Assembly (NCBI RefSeq): GCF_036825535.1
Contig: NZ_CP098812.1
Location: forward strand, 3,162,001-3,226,000
Direction: 5' to 3'
Source of the DNA: Parasalinivibrio latis
GTDB taxonomy: Bacteria > Pseudomonadota > Gammaproteobacteria > Enterobacterales > Vibrionaceae
Length of the DNA stretch: 64,000 nucleotides
Positions 1-7,531 of the stretch are shown here, in pieces (the stretch's first letter is position 1; each line of letters starts with the position of its first letter). The notes under the pieces were generated by a model. That model was not told the origin of the DNA. It made no database searches and worked only from the letters and a program-made list of their open reading frames with translations. The position numbers and the translations under genes are program-made.

Positions 1-1924
1 CATTTGCGACGCGGGCATTGTTACGGTCTACGGCAAGCAAGTATTGAGTCAAATCATTGGTACCGACGGAGAGGAAATCCGCCAGGGGCTTAACCCGGTC
101 AAGCTGGTAAACAATCGAGGGCACCTCAACCATGATACCAATTCTCGGACGTTTGAGGATCTTACCCTGTTGTGCGACAAGCTCCGTTACTTCATCAAAT
201 GCCCGGTCGATTAATGCCCTGGCCTCACGAAGCTCGCTAATCCCCGAGATCATTGGCAATAGTATGTCCAGGTTGTCCAGCCCAACACTGGCACGGAGCA
301 TCGCCCGGATTTGAATAAGGAAAATCTCAGGGTGATCCAGGGTAAACCGAATTCCCCGCCAGCCAAGGAAAGGGTTATCTTCTTCAATAGCCAGGTAAGG
401 GAGAGGTTTATCCCCGCCAATATCCAAGGTCCGCATTACTACCGGCTTGCCATTGTAGCTGCGAAGGATACTTCGGTAGTGGTGCATTTGCTCATCTTCG
501 GATGGGAAGCTTCGCTGGAGCAAAAATGGGACTTCCGTGCGGTAAAGGCCAACTCCATCAACACCTTCATTGATTGCAATACTGCTGTCTGCACTCAAAC
601 CGGCATTCAGGTGTACCTCAATGGTGGTTCCGTCTGACGTACAGGTTTTGCCGGCGAGTGTTTTTTCAACCTGGGAGGTCAGGGAGTCCTCTTCACGCTG
701 GAGCTCTTCGTACTCAGAAACCACATGGGTATTGGGTTTGATAAGCAATTGGCCACTGTATGCGTCAAGGACAGCAGGCTGGCCCATCACCATTTTATGG
801 CGAAACTCCACCCCCATTACAGCCGGAATACCAAGTGCACGGGCCAAAATCGCGGCATGGGAGTTTACCGCACCTTCCTGGGCAACGATCCCGGCAAGTT
901 TATCTCTGGGTATAGACGCCAGCATTGCAGCGTTGATTTCCCGGGCTGCTAAAATAATCGGCTCTTCAAGGTCAAGCTGGTCGTAGTGCTGCTCATCCAG
1001 GAAATAAATAAGGCGCTGTCCCAGTTCACGGATATCCGATGCCCTTTCTTTGAGGTAGTCATCTTCCATGCGGGCAAACTGCCTGGCAAAAGTTTCGACC
1101 GTATCCCGTACTGCCCATTCAGCGGTCGCCCTGCTATCCACCTTGGCATCGAGTTCCTTACGCAAAAGGGGATCATGGAGCAGGTGGGAGAACAGTTCAA
1201 AAATGGCCAGGGTATCCTGCTGCAGATCAGAGTCAAAACGCTTACGGAGCTGGCGGAACTCCGCACTGGCTTTTTCTATTGCCGCCTCAAGGCGATCACG
1301 TTCATTGGCAATATTCAGGCAGCTTGAGGGGGCTACATCTTCAAGCTTGGGCTGGGAGTTGTCACACCACACCCGTGCAATTGCAATACCCGGTGAAGCT
1401 GGTGCCCCTTTAAGCTGAAGGCTCTGGCCCTGTTTATCCGGCCACAGCCCCTGCGCCCTGGCGTGGGCCAGTACCATAGCAAGCTGAGCCGCAAGCGTAA
1501 CCAGGAAAGATTCCTCCCCTTCATTGAACTGGCGCGCAACCCGTTGCTGGACAACCAACACACCGAGAATTTCTTTACGGTAAATAATTGGCGCACCGAG
1601 GAAGGAGCAAAAATCATCCTCGCCAATACCGGGGAAATGTTTGAATGATTCGTGCGAGCTGGCATTGGCAACGTTCACCAATTCAGCCCGGCGGGCGATA
1701 AGGCCAACAAGGCCTTCATCAAACCCGAGGGATATGTGTTCTGAGGTATCCAGCCCCTGACTCGCCATCAGGGTTAAACGCTGGCTGTTCTGGTCTGTAA
1801 TATAAACAGAGCAACACTCAGTGACCATCGCAACACAGGTGCGGTTAACCAAAGTACCCAGGGCATCCATCAGTGTTGATGAAGATGCGACGCTCTGTAC
1901 TATGTCCCGCAACTCTGTGAGCAT
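1..1924 (-). CDS. ptsP: PtsP, phosphoenolpyruvate-protein phosphotransferase of the nitrogen PTS (EI-Ntr), 3' end outside window
   Basis: The cytoplasmic PtsP takes phosphate from PEP and passes it to NPr (PtsO) and then PtsN, a regulatory chain linked to nitrogen and potassium status. The reading frame is open from the ATG at 1924 to the window edge, about 641 codons of the roughly 748 usual for the family. The first residues (MLTELRDIV) begin the GAF sensory domain. The phosphorylated histidine lies in a SHAAILARALGIPA motif at residue 356, the same number as in E. coli. The motif GTNDLTQYLLAVDRNN of the PEP-binding barrel lies close to the window edge. Its ATG follows directly on the stop codon of rppH (TAG then ATG), so the two form one operon, as in E. 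coli. Only the end of the PEP-binding domain is missing. Confidence 0.96.
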   Translation of the reverse strand, partial: MLTELRDIVQSVASSSTLMDALGTLVNRTCVAMVTECCSVYITDQNSQRLTLMASQGLDTSEHISLGFDEGLVGLIARRAELVNVANASSHESFKHFPGIGEDDFCSFLGAPIIYRKEILGVLVVQQRVARQFNEGEESFLVTLAAQLAMVLAHARAQGLWPDKQGQSLQLKGAPASPGIAIARVWCDNSQPKLEDVAPSSCLNIANERDRLEAAIEKASAEFRQLRKRFDSDLQQDTLAIFELFSHLLHDPLLRKELDAKVDSRATAEWAVRDTVETFARQFARMEDDYLKERASDIRELGQRLIYFLDEQHYDQLDLEEPIILAAREINAAMLASIPRDKLAGIVAQEGAVNSHAAILARALGIPAVMGVEFRHKMVMGQPAVLDAYSGQLLIKPNTHVVSEYEELQREEDSLTSQVEKTLAGKTCTSDGTTIEVHLNAGLSADSSIAINEGVDGVGLYRTEVPFLLQRSFPSEDEQMHHYRSILRSYNGKPVVMRTLDIGGDKPLPYLAIEEDNPFLGWRGIRFTLDHPEIFLIQIRAMLRASVGLDNLDILLPMISGISELREARALIDRAFDEVTELVAQQGKILKRPRIGIMVEVPSIVYQLDRVKPLADFLSVGTNDLTQYLLAVDRNNARVAN

Positions 1925-2440
1925 CTAGCCGTTCCTTTTAGCTTTCCTTCGTGCTTTCCTCTCCCGGAAAGGCATTGCCAAGGGGGCAAACTCCTTCATT
2001 GCCCTTCGGTAAACCTCCCGCTTGAAAGACACAACCTGACGAACCGGGTACCAGTAACTTACCCACCGCCATCCATCAAATTCAGGTGTTCCGCCACGCT
2101 GCATATTCACACGTGACTCTTCACACTCCAGACGCAACAGAAACCATTTCTGTTTTTGCCCAATACAGACAGGCTTCGAGTCCCAACGTACCAGACGCTT
2201 TGGTAACTTATAACGCAGCCAGTGACGGCTGGTTGCCAGTATTCTTACATCCTTTTTTGTCAATCCGACTTCTTCGTACAGCTCCCGGAACATTGCTTCT
2301 TCCGGGGTTTCCCCTTCATCGATTCCACCTTGCGGGAACTGCCAAGAATGTTGTCCGTATCTTCTTGCCCAAAGCACCTGACCGTGGCTGTTACATATCA
2401 CTATCCCAACATTGGGACGGTAACCGTCGCCATCAATCAC
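1925..2440 (-). CDS. rppH: RNA pyrophosphohydrolase RppH (Nudix)
   Basis: RppH removes pyrophosphate from the 5' end of triphosphorylated mRNA, which opens the transcript to RNase E decay. The 171-residue product is close to the 176 of E. coli. The Nudix box spans about residues 38-60 (GGIDEGETPEEA, then RELYEEVGL), with the metal-binding REXXEE glutamates intact. The C-terminus is basic (RERKARRKAKRNG). It is the first gene of an operon with ptsP, and its stop codon abuts the ptsP start. The start is preceded by the long AT-rich gap shared with mutH on the other side. Confidence 0.95.
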   Translation of the reverse strand: MIDGDGYRPNVGIVICNSHGQVLWARRYGQHSWQFPQGGIDEGETPEEAMFRELYEEVGLTKKDVRILATSRHWLRYKLPKRLVRWDSKPVCIGQKQKWFLLRLECEESRVNMQRGGTPEFDGWRWVSYWYPVRQVVSFKREVYRRAMKEFAPLAMPFRERKARRKAKRNG

Positions 2441-3195
2441 AGGACGCCCTCAATAAAATTAGTTATTAACACTGATTTTTTCACAGATCAGCGGGAATGG
2501 TAAACTGCGATCGCCTACTTACTTCATATTTTCGTCGTATAGTTGAGAGTTTTTGGATAAGCCAACGCCGCCAAAGAAGTTATAAACACAAAGATGAGAC
2601 ATAGAGCACATTTATTCACTCTTTCTGTGGATAGATTTGTGAAGAACCTATCCAACATTAACTGAAGTCTTTGTTTTTCAGTCTTTGCTTGCGCCCTTCC
2701 GCCAAAGGAAACAACAAATATATCATTATTAATCATAATGATAGATACAAATTACCATTTATTACTAAAGGCCTGTTTTTATCACTCACTGAGAAAAATT
2801 CAGATCGGTCAAAGATCCACCACATCACACTTTGTCCACACATGTTGTTTACTTTTACGTCACGGCTTTTGTTTCACCGCCATTTCACACACTTACACAC
2901 CTGTATATAGATACATGCACTCCAGTCTGATGCACTCTATCCAATATTGCTGTGGATAACTTTGTGAAAGATCCGCGAAAAAGACTGTATGTCATTGCAT
3001 AAATTACATCCAGCCAACAAGAAAAACTAAATAACCCTTTAAAAACAAACGATTATAATCATCCGTTTTTAATATTAAATAGTTATCCGCCGCATTGTTC
3101 AAAGATCGTACAGCGCATAGGAAAGATCATTCTTTCACTCAATCCACCATCCAATTTGGTATGATTTCTATCGGTATTTCCCAACGGGCTCCCCA
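2441..3195. other. AT-rich divergent intergenic region between rppH and mutH with DnaA-box-like and GATC motifs
   Basis: This 755-base gap has no convincing gene. It is visibly AT-rich. It holds one exact DnaA box (TGTGGATAA, 2951-2959) and two one-mismatch versions (TGTGGATAG at 2626-2634, TTGTCCACA at 2832-2840). It also holds seven GATC Dam sites (2486, 2509, 2803, 2814, 2970, 3104, 3125), where about three would be expected. An 8-bp inverted repeat (ATCATTAT / ATAATGAT, five-base loop) lies around 2722-2742, and GATTATAATC near 3050 is a palindrome. Promoters for rppH and mutH must lie here, but I cannot place them with confidence. Confidence 0.5.
2951..2959 (-). promoter_or_regulatory. 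Candidate DnaA box (exact consensus)
   Basis: TGTGGATAA is the reverse complement of TTATCCACA, the strongest DnaA box. The bases that follow (CTTTGTGAAAGATC) partly match those after the weaker box at 2626 (GATTTGTGAAGAACC), so the two look like diverged copies of one longer motif. Confidence 0.4.
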
Positions 3196-3858
3196 ATGAA
3201 CAGACCTCAATCAGAACAGGAACTCCTTCAGCGGGCATTGATGATGGCCGGTTTGACATTAGGTGAACTGGCTGCAGAAATAGGTATTAAATGCCCTGAA
3301 AACCTGCAAAGGGATAAAGGCTGGGTTGGCCAACTGTTTGAAGTGTTTCTGGGAGCTACCGCGGGCAGTAAACCTACACAGGATTTTGAGGAACTGGGGG
3401 TCGAGTTAAAGAGTATCCCGGTTGGCTATGATGGCCGCCCACTTGAAACAACCTTTGTGTCTGTCGCACCATTGACTGGAATACGGGGACTGCGCTGGGA
3501 GAACAGCCATGTGCGCAACAAACTATCCCGGGTATTGTGGATTCCAGTCGAAGGGGAACGGGAAATCCCAGTTTGCGAAAGGCATGTCGGGATGCCGATG
3601 CTCTGGTCCCCATCACCAGAAGAGGAAGCACAGCTTCGAAGTGACTGGGAAGAACTGCTCGACCTCGTTTCTTTGGGTAAAATTGAAAGTATCACAGCGC
3701 ATCACGGTGAGTATCTTCAAATGCGCCCCAAAGCTGCCAACAGCCGGTCACTGACTGATGCCGTAGGGGAAAACGGGCAGCCGATCCGCACGCTGCCCCG
3801 GGGATTCTACCTTCGGAAAACGTTCACAGAGCAACTGCTGAAACGTTATTACGCATAA
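3196..3858 (+). CDS. mutH: DNA mismatch repair endonuclease MutH
   Basis: MutH nicks the unmethylated strand at hemimethylated GATC sites after activation by MutS and MutL, so that mismatch repair removes the new strand. The product is 220 residues (E. coli 229). The catalytic D...E-x-K set is visible as D63, E70 and K72 in QDFEELGVELKSIPV, equivalent to D70, E77 and K79 of E. coli. The ATG at 3196 has only a weak ribosome site before it, but it gives the family N-terminus. It diverges from rppH and converges on the DUF6482 gene, with only three bases between the two stop codons. Confidence 0.96.
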   Translation: MNRPQSEQELLQRALMMAGLTLGELAAEIGIKCPENLQRDKGWVGQLFEVFLGATAGSKPTQDFEELGVELKSIPVGYDGRPLETTFVSVAPLTGIRGLRWENSHVRNKLSRVLWIPVEGEREIPVCERHVGMPMLWSPSPEEEAQLRSDWEELLDLVSLGKIESITAHHGEYLQMRPKAANSRSLTDAVGENGQPIRTLPRGFYLRKTFTEQLLKRYYA

Positions 3859-3861
3859 CAC

Positions 3862-4161
3862 TCAGAGGCTGATAACCATATCTTCACGGCACTCCGGGCC
3901 TTCTCCTGGCCCAAATTCATCATAGGGGTCGGTGAGCCGCAAGGTAACAGTTTCAAAACCAAACTTCTTAAGCAGTTCCCCGGCTTGATCGACGGTATCA
4001 AAGTGCATAACCTCTCCGTCATCTGAACGGAGAATTTCAAGCTGATGCTTTACCTCAACCTCTACCATATACTGTGATTGACCGGCGTGACTGACAAGGA
4101 AACAGCCGGGCATCGGGCCTTCATGGGCTTTTAACCAGAGTTTTAACTGCTTTAACTTCAT
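3862..4161 (-). CDS. DUF6482 family protein, function unknown
   Basis: This 99-residue acidic protein starts MKLKQLKLWLKAHEG and contains a VEVEVKHQLEILRSDDGEV stretch followed by DTVDQAGELLKKFGF. I recognise the pattern as the DUF6482 family of small cytoplasmic proteins in marine gammaproteobacteria. No enzymatic motif, signal peptide or membrane segment is visible. It converges on mutH with no terminator between them. The function is not known, and the family assignment is from memory. Confidence 0.7.
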   Translation of the reverse strand: MKLKQLKLWLKAHEGPMPGCFLVSHAGQSQYMVEVEVKHQLEILRSDDGEVMHFDTVDQAGELLKKFGFETVTLRLTDPYDEFGPGEGPECREDMVISL

Positions 4162-4348
4162 CCTGCATACCTCTTTTCACTCCCTGAATATTTCAGTTTA
4201 GTGCATTTAGTACACCCTGTTTACTCAATAGTGACCAATATCAATTCAGGTGTATTAAGTCTTGATTCACTTCCATTTACATATAAGTATCTAAAGAAGT
4301 GCTGGAATAAATCAGTTCCGCTAATTTATCGGGGTACAAGGAGCGACA

Positions 4349-5383
4349 ATGCAATACAGGACAATCCCACACACTTCTCTGGAAGTGAGCCGAATTTGCC
4401 TTGGTACAATGACTTTCGGCGAACAGAACAGCGAGCAGGAAGCCCACTCCCAACTTGATTTAGCGTTAGAGCGCGGAGTCAATTTCATCGACACGGCTGA
4501 GATGTATCCAGTGCCCCCTACACCCGAAACCCAGGGCCGCACCGAACAGTTTATTGGCAGTTGGCTTGCTAAATCCGGGCAACGCGACAAAATTATTCTC
4601 GCCACCAAGGTAACCGGGCCCCGCTCATTGCCCTATATCCGCAAAGATATGGCACTGGATCGCCGCAATATCCATGATGCAGTCAACCACAGCTTGGAGC
4701 GTCTTCAAACTGACTATATCGACCTTTACCAGATCCACTGGCCGCAAAGGCAGGTCAATAACTTTGGGAAGCTGAACTATGGCCACTCCGATGACAACAG
4801 TGGCGTCAGCCTGCTTGATACGCTGGATGCACTGGCTGAATTGGTCAGGGCAGGAAAGATCCGTTATATCGGTGTTTCCAATGAAACCCCATGGGGGGTA
4901 ATGAGCTACCTTCACCTGGCAGAGAAACATAACCTGCCCCGCATTGCCACGATCCAAAACCCATATAACCTTCTCAACCGCAGCTTTGAAGTCGGCCTGT
5001 CTGAAATCAGCCATCTCGAAGGGGTTGAACTGCTGGCGTATTCTCCAATGGCATTTGGCACACTGAGCGGAAAATACCTCAATGACAACTGGCCTGCGGA
5101 TGCGCGATGCACCCTGCACAAACGTTTTTCCCGTTACTTTACCGAAGCAGGGAAACAGGCAACCGAAGCTTACGTCGGTATTGCCCGGAAGCACGGTCTG
5201 GAACCGGCACAGATGGCGCTCGCCTTCGTAAACCAGCAGGGGTTTGTTGCCGCCAATATTATCGGTGCAACCAACCTTGAACAGCTTGAAAGCAACATAG
5301 CCAGTATTGATTTGACGCTCTCGGATGACGTTCTGGATGAGATAAACCGTGTCGCCGTTCTTTACTCCAACCCCTGCCCCTAA
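4349..5383 (+). CDS. tas: Tas-type NADP(H)-dependent aldo-keto reductase
   Basis: The 344-residue product matches E. coli Tas (346 residues) from end to end, beginning MQYRTIPHTSLEVSRICLG. It is an aldo-keto reductase with a TIM-barrel fold. The catalytic Asp and Tyr are in FIDTAEMYP, the Lys in ILATKVTG and the His in YQIHWPQ. In E. coli, Tas can suppress a tyrosine auxotrophy, but its natural substrate is not settled. The start is well supported by homology, with a plausible ribosome site (AAGGAGCGAC) just upstream. It ends at a strong bidirectional terminator. Confidence 0.92.
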   Translation: MQYRTIPHTSLEVSRICLGTMTFGEQNSEQEAHSQLDLALERGVNFIDTAEMYPVPPTPETQGRTEQFIGSWLAKSGQRDKIILATKVTGPRSLPYIRKDMALDRRNIHDAVNHSLERLQTDYIDLYQIHWPQRQVNNFGKLNYGHSDDNSGVSLLDTLDALAELVRAGKIRYIGVSNETPWGVMSYLHLAEKHNLPRIATIQNPYNLLNRSFEVGLSEISHLEGVELLAYSPMAFGTLSGKYLNDNWPADARCTLHKRFSRYFTEAGKQATEAYVGIARKHGLEPAQMALAFVNQQGFVAANIIGATNLEQLESNIASIDLTLSDDVLDEINRVAVLYSNPCP

Positions 5384-5412
5384 GCAGAATCCACATTTCC
5401 TTCCGATATAAA

Positions 5413-5436
5413 AAAGCCCCGGCGAACCGGGGCTTT
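5413..5436. terminator. Bidirectional intrinsic terminator between tas and the DUF1127 gene
   Basis: A perfect 10-bp stem AAAGCCCCGG / CCGGGGCTTT with a CGAA loop lies between two convergent genes. It has A-rich sequence on the left and a short T-run on the right. Confidence 0.85.
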
Positions 5437-5438
5437 AC

Positions 5439-5687
5439 CTACGTCAGGTATCTTGAATAAAGCCTTTTACGGATCCTTGCCACTTCACGCTTGGCTTTCA
5501 TCTGGGGTGAAGATGAGCCGATGGCATAACCGTCTGAGTCGAAACCTATATCACGTAAAAGGTGCTCTGACAGTGGAGGGCCAACATACCGGATACGGCG
5601 GTGTGCTTTACGCCACTGACGGGCTTCACGGGCTAAATCCAGACGAACCAGAACCACTGCAAGGCGAATATATACGGAACGAGACAT
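5439..5687 (-). CDS. DUF1127 (YjiS-like) small basic protein
   Basis: This 82-residue arginine- and lysine-rich protein carries the LSEHLLRDIGFDSDGYAIG segment typical of DUF1127. Proteins of this family are small and basic. Some affect RNA turnover, phosphate or virulence traits in other proteobacteria, but no function can be assigned here. A good ribosome site (AGGAGAG) precedes the ATG. Upstream on the same strand lies a short leader ORF with strong secondary structure (see 5764-5915), which suggests post-transcriptional control. Confidence 0.8.
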   Translation of the reverse strand: MSRSVYIRLAVVLVRLDLAREARQWRKAHRRIRYVGPPLSEHLLRDIGFDSDGYAIGSSSPQMKAKREVARIRKRLYSRYLT

Positions 5688-5763
5688 CTTTTGCTCTCCT
5701 ATGTTGTTGATTTAGGAGGCTGGGATGAATATACCGGCTAGGTTTTTACGGGGAATTTCAGAC

Positions 5764-5915
5764 GTTAACCCCTGCGGCACAATCATCCGCAGCCGGGTTA
5801 ACGGATACGGATCTACTGTTTTTTATCTCCGGTGAAAAGCCAGGAGATCGGATGTCGACATTCTGCAAATGCATTAAATCGCTGAGTCATGTCGCACCTC
5901 CGTATCAGTAGATCC
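5764..5915 (-). promoter_or_regulatory. Structured leader of the DUF1127 gene with alternative pairings
   Basis: Read on the minus strand, GGATCTACTG (5915-5906) can pair with CAGTAGATCC (5818-5809). GATACGG (5906-5900), which overlaps the ribosome site of the small ORF, can pair with CCGTATC (5810-5804). The two pairings share bases and so compete. Downstream lies a hairpin with arms GTTAACCC-GG-CTGCGG and CCGCAG-GGGTTAAC (5802-5764), with no U-tract behind it. The layout resembles a translation-sensitive attenuator. This is inference from pairing alone. Confidence 0.4.
5813..5890 (-). CDS. Candidate 25-residue leader peptide upstream of the DUF1127 gene
   Basis: An ATG at 5890 has an ideal ribosome site (GGAGG, six bases before it). 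It opens a 25-codon frame that starts MTQRFNAFAECRHP, ends FTGDKKQ and stops with TAG. I know no family for it. The strong ribosome site and the position inside a repeat-rich leader are the only support. The stop codon falls inside one arm of the leader pairing, so ribosomes finishing this ORF would disturb the structure. It could be a regulatory leader peptide or a chance ORF. Confidence 0.4.
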   Translation of the reverse strand: MTQRFNAFAECRHPISWLFTGDKKQ

Positions 5916-6066
5916 TGTGGGTTAATCAGTTGTTAAATTACACACCCACGAGAAATAACTCAAGGGAATATTTTATTCCAAATTAATTTCAGCACAGAAT
6001 AATAGAAACAGGATTCCAGACAGTATCATCCAATCATTCATCCATTAAGTTCCTAATGAATTCAGA

Positions 6067-6960
6067 TTATTTTCTGGTCTTATCAGTAAGATATCCAATC
6101 AGTGTCCGGGCACCTTTTCCCAACGGCTGACTCCGCATCCAAATAATATCAATTGCCTGTATCCAGGCACCGGGTTCAGCATCAAAAGGAAGCTCCACCA
6201 ACTCACCGGAATGGATTCCCTCCCTAACCATGTGTTCAGGCAGTGCAACCCAGCCAACTCCTGCTTTTGCCAACATCAGTGCTGATGGGGCGTTTTCTGT
6301 CAGCCATACCGTATCTGCAAGCCGGTCTGAATAATTGCCCCTGAAATACACCGGTACATCCCCACTGGTGACAATAATTTGGGTGTGGGATGCATAGGTA
6401 TCAAGCGAGAAGCTGTTCATTGAAGCCATAGGGTGCGTTGAACTGCAAACCAGGCTCAAAGGAACAGACGCATAGTTTACAAATGCAAACTCCGGTGGCG
6501 GCAACATCCGTTGGCCGGATATCGCCATCTGCGCCCTGCCACTTTCAAGAAGCCGGAGGATACGATCTGCCCCTGCAGACAGGATTTCTATTTCCAGTAA
6601 AGGAAAGCTTTGCTGAAGCCGGCGAAATACATTTGCCAAAGAATGAGTCATCACCATAGATTCAATCGCAATGGTCAGCCGCGGCTCAAGGGTGTCATGC
6701 AGTTCTCGCGCATGGGCAACCAGACTGTCACTTTCAATCAGTACCCGTCGAGCCCTGGCCAGCATTGCTTCACCGTCAGGTGTCAGAACCGGGTACCGCC
6801 CAGAACGGTCAAACAGCTGAAGATCAAGATCCGCCTCCAAATTGGCAACAGCGGTACTGATAACAGACTGAACTTTCCCTAGTTTCCTGGCAGCTGCGGA
6901 AAATGACCCGTTGTCGACCGTCGCAACAAAAGCAGATATCTGTTCTAGCGAGATACTCAT
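6067..6960 (-). CDS. LysR-family transcriptional regulator
   Basis: The 297-residue product has the LysR winged helix-turn-helix at residues 1-60 (FVATVDNGSFSAAARKLG, then VISTAVANLEADL), followed by the periplasmic-binding-like effector domain. It diverges from the PACE-family efflux gene at 7047 with an 86-base gap. The usual reading of this arrangement is that it controls that transporter and itself. The inducer cannot be told from sequence. No terminator is evident downstream. Confidence 0.9.
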   Translation of the reverse strand: MSISLEQISAFVATVDNGSFSAAARKLGKVQSVISTAVANLEADLDLQLFDRSGRYPVLTPDGEAMLARARRVLIESDSLVAHARELHDTLEPRLTIAIESMVMTHSLANVFRRLQQSFPLLEIEILSAGADRILRLLESGRAQMAISGQRMLPPPEFAFVNYASVPLSLVCSSTHPMASMNSFSLDTYASHTQIIVTSGDVPVYFRGNYSDRLADTVWLTENAPSALMLAKAGVGWVALPEHMVREGIHSGELVELPFDAEPGAWIQAIDIIWMRSQPLGKGARTLIGYLTDKTRK

Positions 6961-6974
6961 ATGTATCGGTTTTA

Positions 6975-7002
6975 TAGATAGGTAATAACTTTATTTTATC
7001 TA
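6975..7002. promoter_or_regulatory. Candidate LysR operator in the divergent promoter
   Basis: TAGATA and TATCTA form an inverted repeat with 16 bases between the arms. Partial outer arms ATGTA and TACAT also flank it. It sits midway between the divergent LysR and PACE genes, where a LysR dimer pair would bind. Confidence 0.4.
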
Positions 7003-7046
7003 CATAAGGAATAGAATTGCAGACTAATTTCACTGGAGAATAAAAA

Positions 7047-7478
7047 ATGAGATCGCGTCTGGATCGAATTCGCCACGCTGTAGGGTTCGAGGTGATTGGT
7101 CTGCTGCTGATTGTCGGTATCATGAGCCAGTTCGGCTACGAAGCCGGGCACGTTGGTGCTATGGGAGTCTTCTTTTCTGTTATCGCCACGGTGTGGAACT
7201 ACGTCTACAACGTTGCCTTCGATAAGATGATGGAAAAACGCTATGGTCACACCCGCAAATCAACCGGGCTGCGCATTATTCACGCAATCCTTTTTGAGTT
7301 CGGATTGTTGTGGGTAACCGTACCTGTGATCGCCTGGGTCCTGAAAATGACCCTCTGGCAAGCATTCCTGATGGATATTGGCCTGGTACTGTTTTACCTG
7401 GTTTACGCCTATGTCTATAACTTGGCATATGACCATATCTTCCCGGTTCCGGAAAACGGCACAGCAACCGCCCACTGA
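7047..7478 (+). CDS. PACE-family (AceI-like) multidrug efflux transporter
   Basis: This 143-residue inner-membrane protein has four predicted helices arranged as two tandem bacterial transmembrane pair domains: one at about residues 8-62 (HAVGFEVIGLLLIVG) and one at about 76-135. Both repeats carry the conserved (W/Y)-N-x-x-(Y/A)-(D/N) type end (VWNYVYNVAFD and VYNLAYD). The glutamate in FEVIG of helix 1 corresponds to the functional Glu15 of AceI. Relatives export biguanides such as chlorhexidine, and short-chain diamines. The neighbouring LysR gene is the likely regulator. Confidence 0.9.
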   Translation: MRSRLDRIRHAVGFEVIGLLLIVGIMSQFGYEAGHVGAMGVFFSVIATVWNYVYNVAFDKMMEKRYGHTRKSTGLRIIHAILFEFGLLWVTVPVIAWVLKMTLWQAFLMDIGLVLFYLVYAYVYNLAYDHIFPVPENGTATAH

Positions 7479-7481
7479 TAC

Positions 7482-7510
7482 AAAAACACCCGCTCGCTGC
7501 GGGTGTTTTT
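7482..7510. terminator. Bidirectional terminator between the PACE gene and vpsR
   Basis: A perfect 12-bp stem AAAAACACCCGC / GCGGGTGTTTTT with a five-base loop sits just past both stop codons. Confidence 0.9.
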
Positions 7511-7531
7511 CTTTTAGGATACATCCTGATT

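Noticed and set aside
1..1924. ptsP as a pseudogene because no full-length frame is closed inside the window
   Set aside because: The frame is open from the ATG to the edge, with the active-site motif and the C-terminal GTNDLTQ motif in phase. It is only cut by the window.
2524..2736. 70-codon minus-strand ORF in the rppH-mutH gap
   Set aside because: It has no ribosome site and no recognisable family, and its composition follows the AT-rich non-coding DNA.
2671..2959. Two overlapping plus-strand ORFs (79 and 73 codons) in the same gap
   Set aside because: They overlap each other in different frames, lack ribosome sites, and cover the DnaA-box region. Chance ORFs.
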